From: Terriglobia bacterium
Lineage (GTDB): Bacteria > Acidobacteriota > Terriglobia > Terriglobales > Acidobacteriaceae
Direction: 5' to 3'
Assembly (NCBI GenBank): GCA_020072845.1
Contig: JAIQGF010000013.1
Span: 1 to 64,000, forward strand
Length of the DNA stretch: 64,000 bases
Shown here: piece after piece, positions 1 to 8,502 of the stretch
How positions within the stretch are numbered: position 1 is the first letter of the stretch
Layout: each line of letters opens with the position of its first letter
Position numbers and translations under genes: made by a program
Notes under the pieces: model-generated
Seen by the model: the letters and a program-made list of their open reading frames with translations, nothing else
The model's database searches: none
Told to the model about the DNA's origin: nothing

Positions 1-206
1 TGTGCGGGTGGTTGAGGGCGGAAGCGGCCCGCGCTTCGCGCTGGAAGCGCTCCAGCGCCTGCGCGTCCCCGGCCACCTGAGCCGGCAGGAACTTGAGCGC
101 CACAAAGCGGCCCAGGCGCGTGTCCTGCGCCTTGTAGACAACTCCCATGCCGCCGCCGCCAAGTTGCTCCAGGATTTGATAGTGAGAAATCGTTCTGCCG
201 ACCATC
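1..206 (-). CDS. Serine/threonine protein kinase, N-terminal fragment (runs off window)
   Basis: Only the first 68 codons are inside the window; the gene continues past the left edge. The translation starts [18 protein letters not shown] and shows the glycine-rich nucleotide loop at residues 15-24 ([10 protein letters not shown]) and the ATP-anchoring lysine in VALKFL at about residue 38, followed by the start of the alpha-C region ([15 protein letters not shown]). This is the N-lobe of a bacterial Hanks-type (PknB-like) Ser/Thr kinase. Such kinases are often followed by membrane or sensor domains, which cannot be seen here. The ATG at 204-206 is chosen because it sits directly before the conserved kinase start. 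It lies downstream of map on the same strand, with a gap of about 98 nt. Confidence 0.85.
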
Positions 207-304
207 CGCCCCCCATAAAGCCGTGGCCGCAAGCATGCCGTGGCGACTCCCGCAAAGTCAATCTCCCGGCACGTGGTGGGACAACGAGAAGGAATGCAAG
301 CCGT

Positions 305-1051
305 TTATGCGGTCAGGATGATCGGCATGCCGCGCGTGATCACGATGGTGTGCTCGTAATGCGCGGAAGGCTTGCCGTCGGTGGTCTTTACCGTCCAGCC
401 GTCGTCCGCGGTATGCGATTCGCCGCTGCCCGCTGCGATGATCGGCTCAATCGTGATGACCAGGCCCTCGGTGAGTTCCTGGCGCGCCGTGGCAACATAG
501 AAGTTCGGGACCTCAGGCGCTTCATGAATTTTGTGGCCGATGCCATGGCCGCACAGGCCGCGGATGACGGAAAAGCCGCTGCGGCGGACCTCGTTCTCCA
601 CCGCGCGCCCGATGTCGTGCACGCGCGCGCCCGCCCGCGCCACCAGCAGCGCCCGCTGGAACGCCCGCTCGGCACAGCGCGCCAGCTTGTGATGAAGCTG
701 GCGCACAGGATCGACGGCGACGCTGAGTGCCGCATCCGCCATGTACCCGTTCTTCTCGATGGTGACATCGAGCTTGACCAAATCGCCGGGCTCGATGACG
801 CGCTCGCCGGGAATGCCGTGCACCGCTTCGTCGTTGACGCTGATGCAGTTCTCGCCGGGAAACTGGTAGACCATGCGGGGCGCGGAGACGGCGCCGCTCT
901 CGCGGATGACGCGCGCGCCAACCTGGTCGAGTTCGCGGGTGGTCACGCCGGCGCGCACCTGCTGCTTCATCGCCGCCAGCACGCGGGCCACGATTTCTCC
1001 CGCCGCTTTCATGCCGCGCAGATCTTCTTCCGAGCCGATGGACATGGTCAC
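305..1051 (-). CDS. map: Type I methionine aminopeptidase
   Basis: Removes the initiator methionine from nascent proteins in the cytoplasm. The 248-residue protein has all five metal ligands of the family: D95 and D106 (LDVTIEKNGYMAD), H169 (GHGIGH), E202 (ITIEP) and E233 (HYEHT), plus the substrate histidine H78 (DEAVHGIP). Length and spacing match the E. coli enzyme almost residue for residue. The start ATG overlaps the stop of era (1048-1050) as ATGA, so the two genes are probably translationally coupled. An ATG two codons downstream (MSIGSEED) is an alternative start. Confidence 0.96.
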   Translation of the reverse strand: MTMSIGSEEDLRGMKAAGEIVARVLAAMKQQVRAGVTTRELDQVGARVIRESGAVSAPRMVYQFPGENCISVNDEAVHGIPGERVIEPGDLVKLDVTIEKNGYMADAALSVAVDPVRQLHHKLARCAERAFQRALLVARAGARVHDIGRAVENEVRRSGFSVIRGLCGHGIGHKIHEAPEVPNFYVATARQELTEGLVITIEPIIAAGSGESHTADDGWTVKTTDGKPSAHYEHTIVITRGMPIILTA

Positions 1052-1992
1052 TCCAGATTTTTTTCGAATTGCTCGCGCGCGGCAATGTCTTCCAGTTGCC
1101 GGCGCCAGTCAAGCCCTTCGACGAAGTCGCTGGAATCGCGCCAGCCAGGACGCACCTTGACGAACATTTCGAGAAACACTTTCTTGCCCTGCGCGCGCTC
1201 GATCTGGTGGCGCGCTTCGGTCCCGATCTTCTTCAGCATGGCGCCGCCCTTGCCGATCAGGATGCCTTTCTGCCCCTCACGCTCGCAATAGATGGTCGCG
1301 GCGATGCGTACCAGGCCCTTGTCCTCTTCGAAGCGTTCGATGAGCACCGTGGTTGCGTATGGAATTTCCTGGTGCGTCGAAATCAGCACCTGTTCGCGGA
1401 TGATTTCGGCGGCCAGAAAACGCATCGGCTGATCGGTGAGCTGGTCGCTGGGAAAATATGCCGGAGCTTCCGGCAGCGAGCTGACAATCGCGTCGAGCAG
1501 GTCTTCCAAGCCAAGCTTCTTGCGCGCGGAAATAGGAATGATTTCGCGGAAGTCGTGCAGCTTCGACCACTGCTCGATCAGCGGCAGCAACTTGCGCTTA
1601 TCAACTAGATCAATCTTGTTGAGCAGCAGGATCACCGGCGTGTTGGCGCGCTTGGCCAGGTCAATGACGAACTGCTCGCCCGTCCCGAACCTCTGCGTGA
1701 TGTCGGTGATGAGCAGCACCAGGCCGCAGCCTTCGAGGGCGTCGCGCACCTCCTGCATCATTTTTTTGTCCAGGCGATTTTCCGGCCGATGCACGCCGGG
1801 CGTATCAATCAGGATCACCTGCGCTTTCGGCCTTCCCTTCTTCGCCGGAAGATTGAGGATGCCCTGGATGCGGTTGCGCGTGGTCTGCGGCTTGTGGGTC
1901 ACGATGGCGAGCTTCTCCCCGACCAGCGCGTTCAGCAGCGTGGACTTGCCGGCATTGGGACGCCCGAGAATGGTGACGAAACCGGACTTCAT
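1048..1992 (-). CDS. era: GTPase Era, 16S rRNA-binding ribosome assembly factor
   Basis: Era binds the 3' end of 16S rRNA and helps 30S maturation. The 314-residue protein shows the P-loop GRPNAGKST at residues 10-18, the effector stretch KPQTTRNRIQG, DTPG at 63-66 and NKID at 125-128, then a C-terminal KH domain with the core GILIGKGGAMLKKIG. The start codon follows immediately after a period-7 repeat (1998-2040); read on the minus strand the last repeat unit gives GAGAG seven bases before the ATG and may act as the Shine-Dalgarno. Downstream map overlaps by 4 nt. Era next to corC, ybeY and phoH is a common bacterial arrangement. Confidence 0.97.
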   Translation of the reverse strand: MKSGFVTILGRPNAGKSTLLNALVGEKLAIVTHKPQTTRNRIQGILNLPAKKGRPKAQVILIDTPGVHRPENRLDKKMMQEVRDALEGCGLVLLITDITQRFGTGEQFVIDLAKRANTPVILLLNKIDLVDKRKLLPLIEQWSKLHDFREIIPISARKKLGLEDLLDAIVSSLPEAPAYFPSDQLTDQPMRFLAAEIIREQVLISTHQEIPYATTVLIERFEEDKGLVRIAATIYCEREGQKGILIGKGGAMLKKIGTEARHQIERAQGKKVFLEMFVKVRPGWRDSSDFVEGLDWRRQLEDIAAREQFEKNLE

Positions 1993-1997
1993 AAATT

Positions 1998-2040
1998 AGC
2001 TCTCAGCTATCAGCTCTCAGCTTTCAGCTCTCAGCTCGTC
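1998..2040. repeat. Period-7 degenerate tandem repeat (agctctc phrase)
   Basis: Six units of a 7-mer, agctctc with variants agctatc and agctttc, fill the gap directly upstream of era. Read on the minus strand the unit nearest the gene supplies a GAGAG that is well placed as a ribosome-binding site. A related phrase recurs at 14810-14890. Confidence 0.85.
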
Positions 2041-2165
2041 TGCGTACCAACATTATCTGTTCCAATGAAAACCACTGGTGATCCATTCCGGCACGTATCG
2101 CCACATGACTGCCGCTGCCGCTATGAGTGCAAGACCGATGAGTAATCGTGACTTCTTCATTGGAA

Positions 2166-3434
2166 TTAAGTGCCACTCGTTCCGGTCTTCGCGTGCTGCA
2201 AGGTCGAGATGCGCAGGCGCTCGACGCGGCGGTCGGTGGACTGCAGGACCTCGAAGCGCAGGCCCTCGGCATTGATGACCTCGCCCTGCTGCGGGATGCG
2301 CCCGGCAATCTCGCTCACCAGGCCCGCCACGGTCGTGGCCTCGTGCCCTTCCGGCCGCATGCCGAACAGTTCATCGAGGCGATCCACGTCCATGCTGCCG
2401 GGAACGATGTAGGAATATTCGTTTTCGCGGATGATGTCCTTCTCGCGCTCGTCGCGAATCTCGCCCACGATCTCCTCGACCATGTCTTCGATGGTGACCA
2501 GCCCGGCGACAGCGCCGTATTCGTCCACCACGATCTCCATGCGGATGTTGTCGCGCTGCATCTCGCGCAGCAGGTCGCTGACGCGCTTGCTCTCGGGCAC
2601 AAACTTGACGTCGGTGTTCATCAGCTCGCGGACGGTCCGGGTGCGCGCCTCGGTGTCAGCAACCTGGAGCAGATCGCGGGCGTGCACGATGCCGACGATC
2701 TTGTCGATGGAACCTTCATACACCGGCACGCGCGAGTACGGCCGCGTGCGCAGCATGTCGGTGAGGTTCTCGACGGTGGTGTCGGCGGGCACGGCGAACA
2801 TCTCCGGACGCGGCTTGATCACCTCGCGCACCGTCTTGTCGCCGAACTCGACCACCGACTGGATGAGCTCGCGGTCGCTCTCCTCGAGGATGCCTTCCTC
2901 CTGGCCGGCCTCGATGAGCGCGTCCACGGCTTCCGACGGCCGCTCGGGTTCCGGCTCAGCGTGCTCGCGGGTGAGCGCGAAGACGGAGATGCAGAACCCG
3001 ATCGCAAGCGTCACCGGCATGGCGAGGTACAGCAAGGCGCGCAGCGGAATGGTAAACCGGGCGAGCCACAGGCCGCGGGTGCGCGAGAAGAGCACAAACG
3101 GGAGCAGGCGGTTGCACACCACCACGCTCAGCACCATGGCGAGCGCGGCCTGCGCAAGCTCGGCGGCGGTCCAGTTGCCGGTGTGGAAGACGCTGTACGC
3201 GGCCAGCATGGCGAGCGCCGCGGTGGCGAGCTGCTCGAGCACGGCGACGGAGAGCGCGGCGCGTTCGCGGCCCATCCTCAAGCGCGGTTCGACCGCCTGC
3301 TCAAAGGCTTCGATGTTCTCCTCGAATTCGCGCGAGAGAAACTTGCCGCGTTCGGTGTACACGCGCTCGACATAGGAGACGAGCCCGAGAATGAACAAGA
3401 GAACGATGAAGGCGATGGCAAGGGCGAGGTTCAT
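2166..3434 (-). CDS. CorC/HlyC-like transporter-associated protein with CBS pair
   Basis: A 422-residue membrane protein with an N-terminal hydrophobic part (segments near residues 3-22, 70-95 and 130-155; a divergent DUF21-like region), a CBS-domain pair at about 200-320 (EVIKPRPEMFAVP, GIVHARDLLQVAD, VVDEYGAVAGLVTIED) and a C-terminal CorC/HlyC domain at about 335-415 (GSMDVDRLDELFG). Family members are linked to Mg2+/Co2+ efflux or homeostasis; the older label haemolysin is not meaningful. Its ATG overlaps the ybeY stop (ATGA), so it is co-translated with ybeY and phoH upstream. The exact ion is unknown. Confidence 0.85.
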   Translation of the reverse strand: MNLALAIAFIVLLFILGLVSYVERVYTERGKFLSREFEENIEAFEQAVEPRLRMGRERAALSVAVLEQLATAALAMLAAYSVFHTGNWTAAELAQAALAMVLSVVVCNRLLPFVLFSRTRGLWLARFTIPLRALLYLAMPVTLAIGFCISVFALTREHAEPEPERPSEAVDALIEAGQEEGILEESDRELIQSVVEFGDKTVREVIKPRPEMFAVPADTTVENLTDMLRTRPYSRVPVYEGSIDKIVGIVHARDLLQVADTEARTRTVRELMNTDVKFVPESKRVSDLLREMQRDNIRMEIVVDEYGAVAGLVTIEDMVEEIVGEIRDEREKDIIRENEYSYIVPGSMDVDRLDELFGMRPEGHEATTVAGLVSEIAGRIPQQGEVINAEGLRFEVLQSTDRRVERLRISTLQHAKTGTSGT

Positions 3435-3907
3435 CGGGCTCGCCTCGGGCGGTCGTTGGTCGTTGGCCGTTGGCCGTTGGTCGTGCGGCGGATCAGGCCG
3501 TTGCCGAGGCCGAGTTTGCGGCGGAGACGCTCTTCCTGGCGCGCCATCTCGCCGCGGTCGGATTCGTGATCGTAACCTGCGAGATGGAGTATGCCGTGCA
3601 GGATCAAAATTTTCAGCTCCTGCGCGGGCGCGTGCTGGTAGAGGCGCGCGTTGCGGCAGGCGATATCGGTGGAAATCACGATGTCGCCGGAGAACGTATC
3701 GGCGACAACCGGAACAGGAGGAAACGAAAGCACGTCGGTCGGCTTATCCTTTCCGCGGAAGCGGCGATTGAGGGCGCGGATGTCGCGGCTGGAGGTCAAC
3801 ACAACATTGACCTGGCCGCGAAGGCCCGCGGCCTTGCGCGCGCGCCGCGCGAAACGGGCCAGCGCCTGCTCGGAAATTCCCGGCGCCGCTTTCCTGATGA
3901 TGATCAT
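3431..3907 (-). CDS. ybeY: Endoribonuclease YbeY (rRNA maturation)
   Basis: YbeY is a zinc endoribonuclease needed for 16S rRNA 3'-end maturation and ribosome quality control. The metal motif HGILHLAGYDHE holds H104, H108 and H114; the upstream LNRRFRGKDKPTDVLSF is also diagnostic. The body ends near residue 137. The last about 20 residues (RRTTNGQRPTTNDRPRR) are encoded by a period-7 repeat at 3451-3487, so the normal C-terminus has been replaced or extended by repeat sequence, yet the ATGA overlap with corC is kept. Lies between phoH and corC as in many bacteria. Confidence 0.95.
   Translation of the reverse strand: MIIIRKAAPGISEQALARFARRARKAAGLRGQVNVVLTSSRDIRALNRRFRGKDKPTDVLSFPPVPVVADTFSGDIVISTDIACRNARLYQHAPAQELKILILHGILHLAGYDHESDRGEMARQEERLRRKLGLGNGLIRRTTNGQRPTTNDRPRRAR
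3451..3487. repeat. Period-7 repeat (gtcgttg phrase) inside the 3' end of ybeY
   Basis: About five units of gtcgttg/gccgttg lie within the ybeY reading frame and encode its C-terminal tail. The same phrase occurs at 17163-17226 and 60025-60092, both intergenic. Confidence 0.85.
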
Positions 3908-3956
3908 AAAAGCGAACGGGAGGGCACGTGCAGCCCTCCCGTGACCGCCGTCAATT

Positions 3957-5018
3957 TTACTCTTCGACGTGCTCCGGGGCCGTTTCCATCACGGGCGCGA
4001 CCGGCTCGACCGGCGGCGGCGAACCGTTGCGGCCGGACTTGCCGTTGATCGGCAGCACCATCTGGTCGTCGCTCAGGCGCGTCTTGTAATCGTCGTAGGC
4101 GCGAATGATGCGCTGCACCAGGTGGTGGCGGACCACGTCGCTCTCGTCGAAATGCACAAACGAAATTCCGTCGACGTTGCCCAGGATGTCCATCGCTTCC
4201 AGCATGCCGCAGCGCTTGCTGGTGGGCAGGTCGATCTGGGTGATGTCGCCGGTGATGACCGCCTTGGAGTTGAAGCCGAGGCGGGTGACGAACATCTTCA
4301 TCTGCTCCGAGGTGGTGTTCTGCGCCTCGTCGAGGATGATGAAGGAATCGTTGAGCGTGCGCCCGCGCATGAAGGCAATGGGCGCGATCTCGATGATGTT
4401 TTTCTCCAGGTAACGATCGATCTTCTCCGGGTCCATCATGTCGTAGAGCGCGTCGTACAGCGGCCGGAGGTAGGGATCGACCTTCTCCTGCAAGGTTCCG
4501 GGCAGAAAGCCGAGGCGTTCGCCGGCCTCGACCGCGGGCCGCGCCAGGATGATGCGGTTCACCTTCTTGGCGAGCAGCGCGGAGATGGCCATGGCCACCG
4601 CGAGGTAGGTTTTTCCGGTGCCTGCCGGCCCGATGCCGAAGACCATGTCGTTCTTCTCGATGGCCTCGACGTAGCGGCGCTGGTTGGCGCTCTTGGGCTG
4701 CACCGGGCGTTTCCCAAAGGAGCGCTGGCGTCCGGCTTCGGCGAGACCGCGCAGGGTCGCCGCCGGGTCGGAGGCAAGGATGCGCAGAATGGAGCCAAGA
4801 TCGCCGTTGTTGAAGACGAAGCCGGTGCGCTGGAGATGCGCGTAGTCGGAGAAAACCTGTTCGGCGCGGGCGACGTCGCGCGCCGCACCTTCGATTTCGA
4901 CGGATTCCGCCTTCAGGTCAATGGTGACGTTCAGGCCTTCTTCGAGGAGGTGGAGGTTTTCGTCCCGGGTTCCGAACAGGGTCTCGATGTTTTTGGCGAT
5001 GTCGATATTCTTCTTCAT
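3957..5018 (-). CDS. phoH: PhoH family ATPase (YbeZ-like)
   Basis: A 353-residue cytoplasmic ATPase. An N-terminal KH-like stretch at about 25-65 precedes the PhoH core: Walker A GPAGTGKT at 130-137, the conserved [16 protein letters not shown] loop and Walker [11 protein letters not shown], followed by the arginine-rich sensor region [11 protein letters not shown]. PhoH/YbeZ proteins partner with YbeY in rRNA processing, which fits the next gene. The residues after about 325 are low complexity (proline/glutamate rich). A GGGAGG lies about 16 nt before the ATG, rather far. It probably heads the phoH-ybeY-corC operon. Confidence 0.93.
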   Translation of the reverse strand: MKKNIDIAKNIETLFGTRDENLHLLEEGLNVTIDLKAESVEIEGAARDVARAEQVFSDYAHLQRTGFVFNNGDLGSILRILASDPAATLRGLAEAGRQRSFGKRPVQPKSANQRRYVEAIEKNDMVFGIGPAGTGKTYLAVAMAISALLAKKVNRIILARPAVEAGERLGFLPGTLQEKVDPYLRPLYDALYDMMDPEKIDRYLEKNIIEIAPIAFMRGRTLNDSFIILDEAQNTTSEQMKMFVTRLGFNSKAVITGDITQIDLPTSKRCGMLEAMDILGNVDGISFVHFDESDVVRHHLVQRIIRAYDDYKTRLSDDQMVLPINGKSGRNGSPPPVEPVAPVMETAPEHVEE

Positions 5019-5194
5019 TTAATGCTGAGCGTTAACCTCCCGCCGCGGCACCGGGAACGCCGGCGCGCGCGCGTACGGACATGGAGATGACTGGAGTGGG
5101 GAGATGGGCCGATGCTCGCCACCAAGTGGAAGCAACTACCATTGCGCCTAGAGTACGACGGGCTCGGGACAGAGTCAATGGCACAAACAGTCCC

Positions 5195-5240
5195 CAGTCG
5201 TCGGTCGTGAGTCTTCAGTCGTCAGTCTTCGGTCGTCAGG
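5195..5240. repeat. Period-7 repeat (agtcgtc/agtcttc phrase)
   Basis: About six degenerate 7-mers (cagtcgt, cagtctt, cggtcgt) in the 369-nt gap between phoH and rpsT. The same phrase recurs as an inverted pair at 16109-16207. No gene is seen elsewhere in this gap apart from the rpsT promoter region. Confidence 0.8.
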
Positions 5241-5311
5241 AAAGACAAGACCTGGAGACTGTAAATGGCGCGTTTTCAGGAGATTCGCTTCCGGGCGGAA
5301 GCAGGGCGCGA

Positions 5312-5340
5312 TTGACCGATGCGCCGGCAGCCCGTAAAAT
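5312..5340 (+). promoter_or_regulatory. Sigma70-type promoter of rpsT
   Basis: TTGACC at 5312-5317 and TAAAAT at 5335-5340 are separated by exactly 17 nt, close to the -35/-10 consensus, and lie 48 nt before the rpsT start codon. Transcription should start near 5347, giving a short leader. Confidence 0.75.
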
Positions 5341-5387
5341 ACAAGTCTGGCCCGCAGGAAAAATTCTCAGAGGACAATCAGTCGAAT

Positions 5388-5654
5388 ATGGCAAATCACT
5401 TTTCGGCCCTGAAACGCGCCCGGCAGACGGAAAAGCGCACCGCCGCCAATCGCGCCAACAAGTCGCGCCTGCGCAGCGCCCTGCGCAAGTTCCGCACGGC
5501 GCTCGCCAGCGGCAACAAGGACGAGGCAGGCGTCGGATATCGTGAGACCACCTCGGTGCTCGACAAGGCGGTACAGAAGGGCGTGCTGCACAAGAATACG
5601 GCGTCGCGGTATAAGTCGCGGCTCGGCAAGCGCCTGAACGCCATTGCGAAGTAG
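5388..5654 (+). CDS. rpsT: Small ribosomal subunit protein bS20
   Basis: The 88-residue basic protein [17 protein letters not shown]... has the family's Lys/Arg-rich N-terminal helix ([19 protein letters not shown]) and C-terminal helix ([20 protein letters not shown]). bS20 binds 16S rRNA at the bottom of the 30S body. The start ATG is fixed by the conserved MANxxSA beginning; longer in-frame extensions upstream cross the promoter and are not coding. An AGAGGA lies about 13 nt upstream. It is a lone plus-strand gene among minus-strand neighbours. Confidence 0.97.
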   Translation: MANHFSALKRARQTEKRTAANRANKSRLRSALRKFRTALASGNKDEAGVGYRETTSVLDKAVQKGVLHKNTASRYKSRLGKRLNAIAK

Positions 5655-5770
5655 TTGGTAGTTAAGCGGATCAGAGTTTTGGCGAGACACAGCAATACGT
5701 ATCTCTTGCTCCGCCAGGATGGATCGCTTTGGCAGCGGCTGAAGTCATCAGACGCGTTCGTGAAAGCAAC

Positions 5771-7741
5771 CTAGTACTTCAGCAAGAGTCCGGTTTGCAC
5801 TGTATTCACGCGGATAAATCGTGGCGGAGAAAACCCATTCTTGTAAGCAATATTCACCGAGAAGTGGCCTGCATTATCAAGGGCTAGATTCCCGCTGAGA
5901 ACTCCGTACGCATTCCAACCGCTTACCGCCCTTAGTCGTAATGTATGGTCTTTCTGCTCAACGACTGTATTCTCAGTCGTTGCCAAATACCTTGGGGTGC
6001 CGGTAGCATCAATGGTGAAGTTCCCAATTTCGATCTGACCGTGTATTTGCGGCACAACGCGTGCAATCGAATACGTGGGCAGTAGCAGCGTGGCCTTGCC
6101 GACGGACGCCGTGACCGTGGTGTCACGCAACGCGCCGCCAATCTCAGTGCCAGAGTGGAAATCTAGTGTGTATCCGAGCCGGGCACGGGGAAGAGTTTCT
6201 GGCGCCAGGGTAATACCGTGTGCCTTCGCAATTGCCTGTCGCTTGCTGAATTCTCTCAACGTGCGAACCCGTCTCGGTGCATAAAGGCCCGCAAAATAGT
6301 ATGTCAAGTCTGGATTTGCCAATAAGTTATCGCGATCCAACTCCTTATCGGTCTCGAAGGTTATTCCCGGACTGAAAAAAATGCCTTGTAAAACTGTGTT
6401 CGGCCGAAACACGCGAGTAAATGTCACACCGAAATTTATCGTGTCGGTATAGCTTATGCCACTTACTTTGTTCTGCCCTACATCCGCAGCTGCAACCGGG
6501 TAGAACTGGAATCTTCGGTGCAACGTCCCCACCGGAGGAGCTATCCGGCCTTCTAGCACCCATGCGGGTTGCGCATGGGCACCGGCCGCGTGGTCCAACT
6601 TGACATAGTAGCTCGCGGCATCTTTCGTGGCCGGGGCCTGCTGTGCTGCGAGCTGCGCTTTCGCCTCGAATTTAGGCTCGGCCGCGTACACGTTTAGAAG
6701 CCCTGGAATCCTAAGTGGAAACAATGAGGAATTATCCGGCGCGTTCTGAAGCTGTACTCGTAGGCGCCCCACCCCTCCCAACTCTTGTAAGAAGTGCGGC
6801 GTCAGATGGTCGGGGACGGGAACCAAGAGATTGCAGTCGCCGCTTACTTCCACCGGTTTGGCGGCGTAATCTTGCATGATAAATTGACACTTGCCATTGG
6901 GCCCGGCCCTAAACCCAACGTGGGATTCAAAAATGTAAGTATTGGCTTCAGCTTCGGTCAGAGGTTGGATCACCGAAAGTGTACCAGCTGTATCCAGATC
7001 CTGTTCTACCTTTCCTTGTATTGGCGGCTGTGATGTGGACACCAACTGTAGGACCAGCCGATACTTGTGCTGTTGTTCCAGCACCTTCTTGTCCATGGAG
7101 CTTGCCGAAGGAGCAAGATTGATTAAGAGCCACTGCAGGGTGTCTGGTACCGGAGTGACGCTAACCACGTCTATCGGCTTTTTGCCGAAATCCGCAGTTT
7201 CCAGTGAAAATATCGCGCCGGATGATAGGGACAGTCCCGAAACATCCGCCTCCGTGCACCGGATCCCCAGCACGCGGTCGGAAAGGACTTTATAGTCTTT
7301 GACGTTGCAAAGTGACGTTGAACCAGAGGCGGTCTGGAATTGCATTTCCGTCGCAGATGCGGTTGCAGCCGCAGCTTGTGGTACGAAATGAAGAACCATC
7401 CGGTATTTGTTGTCGTTCTCAAGCAAGTGAATGCCAGCCCCGGACGACGAAACGGCCAGCATGATTGTCAGCCATTGCGGAACTTCCGGGACCGCCAATA
7501 CGCGGATAATCTTAATTTTCGGGCCACCTCCATCAACACGCTCCACGAATGACTCCTCATTCGTGGACAACGTCAGTTGCGAGACGTTAGCCTCGACACA
7601 CTTGATTAGAAACGCAGTGTCGGAAAGAACCTTATAGTCCAATGGGCGGCAAAGCTGCGTCGATTGACCAAGCGCGATAACCGGCATCAGCAAAGAAAAG
7701 CAGAAGACGATTGTATGCGGTCGGATCGTGGTCATGGTCAT
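5771..7741 (-). CDS. Unknown exported protein with two tandem repeats of a ~110-residue domain, possibly outer membrane
   Basis: No family recognised. From the ATG at 7741 the protein has about 656 residues and begins with a signal peptide (TIVFCFSLLMPVIALGQ, cleavage expected near AxG). Residues about 25-125 and 140-250 are related: both contain a cysteine, DYKVLSD, a second cysteine followed by an acidic VS-L-LS stretch, and a P-P-LQW motif, so this is a duplicated domain. The second half (about 410-656) is rich in alternating hydrophobic/polar segments and ends in an aromatic residue (LLKY), as outer-membrane barrels do. A TTG at 7774 extends the frame to touch the upstream gene but would spoil the signal peptide. 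The base composition is clearly less GC-rich than neighbours, suggesting transfer. Confidence 0.6.
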   Translation of the reverse strand: MTMTTIRPHTIVFCFSLLMPVIALGQSTQLCRPLDYKVLSDTAFLIKCVEANVSQLTLSTNEESFVERVDGGGPKIKIIRVLAVPEVPQWLTIMLAVSSSGAGIHLLENDNKYRMVLHFVPQAAAATASATEMQFQTASGSTSLCNVKDYKVLSDRVLGIRCTEADVSGLSLSSGAIFSLETADFGKKPIDVVSVTPVPDTLQWLLINLAPSASSMDKKVLEQQHKYRLVLQLVSTSQPPIQGKVEQDLDTAGTLSVIQPLTEAEANTYIFESHVGFRAGPNGKCQFIMQDYAAKPVEVSGDCNLLVPVPDHLTPHFLQELGGVGRLRVQLQNAPDNSSLFPLRIPGLLNVYAAEPKFEAKAQLAAQQAPATKDAASYYVKLDHAAGAHAQPAWVLEGRIAPPVGTLHRRFQFYPVAAADVGQNKVSGISYTDTINFGVTFTRVFRPNTVLQGIFFSPGITFETDKELDRDNLLANPDLTYYFAGLYAPRRVRTLREFSKRQAIAKAHGITLAPETLPRARLGYTLDFHSGTEIGGALRDTTVTASVGKATLLLPTYSIARVVPQIHGQIEIGNFTIDATGTPRYLATTENTVVEQKDHTLRLRAVSGWNAYGVLSGNLALDNAGHFSVNIAYKNGFSPPRFIRVNTVQTGLLLKY

Positions 7742-7774
7742 TTGTCGCTCTAATCGCGATAGCGCGGGCTGCAA

Positions 7775-8218
7775 TTACTGCGGTGCGGGACTCTGATCTA
7801 CGGCGTTCACGAGATCATTAACAGTTTTGATCTTGCCGCCCTTGTTCGTGTCTGCGTAGAAGTCTTTCGTCCTTGCCCGAATCTCTCTACGAACAGGGCC
7901 TTGCCTGAAATCGTCCTGAAGCCTCGTCACAAGTGACTGAACGCCTTCTGGATGGAATCGGAAATCGTGCTTTGAGATTGTTTCTGCCCAAACTACCTCC
8001 AGGACCGCATCGTCGGATGGGATCCTTGGGTATTTGGCCCAGGACTTTACCGACATTACAACTGTGTCATGGACGTTCATAGGTTTTGTCACCCCGACAC
8101 GTAGCCCTATTCGTACCATCAGCAAAGCTAATCCGAGGACGAGGCCAACCGCCACAAACGCCAACCAGTACTTCGTTTGTCTTCGCACTCGAGCGTCCTT
8201 TGGAGAGAATCGCGCCAT
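7775..8218 (-). CDS. Unknown single-pass membrane protein
   Basis: 147 residues, no family recognised. A positively charged N-terminus (MARFSPKDARVRRQTK) precedes one transmembrane helix at about 18-38 (YWLAFVAVGLVLGLALLMV); the remaining about 105 residues should lie outside the cytoplasm. It is transcribed just ahead of the repeat-domain protein at 5771-7741 and shares its lower GC content, so the two probably form one operon and one acquired unit. Nothing in the sequence gives a function. Confidence 0.55.
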   Translation of the reverse strand: MARFSPKDARVRRQTKYWLAFVAVGLVLGLALLMVRIGLRVGVTKPMNVHDTVVMSVKSWAKYPRIPSDDAVLEVVWAETISKHDFRFHPEGVQSLVTRLQDDFRQGPVRREIRARTKDFYADTNKGGKIKTVNDLVNAVDQSPAPQ

Positions 8219-8350
8219 TTAACACCAAGATCAGCTACTGTCAACAATTTCTTGGAGTTGTTTCATTTTCAGGAATGCCTTAGGCACAGGTGTGCGCGAG
8301 GCAGGCGGGTAGTAGGCTGGGAATTGTTTAATTTAGCTTTTAGCTTTCGG

Positions 8351-8380
8351 ACGGCAGGCTGCGGCCTGCCGTTTTCGTTT
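8351..8380 (+). terminator. Rho-independent terminator-like hairpin
   Basis: ACGGCAGGC (8351-8359) and GCCTGCCGT (8364-8372) form a 9-bp perfect stem with a tgcg loop, followed on the plus strand by TTTCGTTTT. No plus-strand gene is visible upstream, and the flanking genes are on the minus strand, so what it terminates is unclear. The rest of the 284-nt gap 8219-8502 shows nothing recognisable. Confidence 0.55.
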
Positions 8381-8502
8381 TGCTGGCAGGGCGAGGACGC
8401 TCAGTTGGCGTAGCGCGCGGCAGAACGTCGCCCCGTGAGTGAACCCGGGGTTAGCTGCCTGCCTGAGCAAGAGCTCGCTTTAGCGGGCGACAGAGCCGTT
8501 TG

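Noticed and set aside
2148-3569. Long plus-strand frame opposite corC
   Set aside because: Antisense shadow: the translation is His/Asp/Gly-rich without motifs, while the minus-strand frame has CBS and CorC domains.
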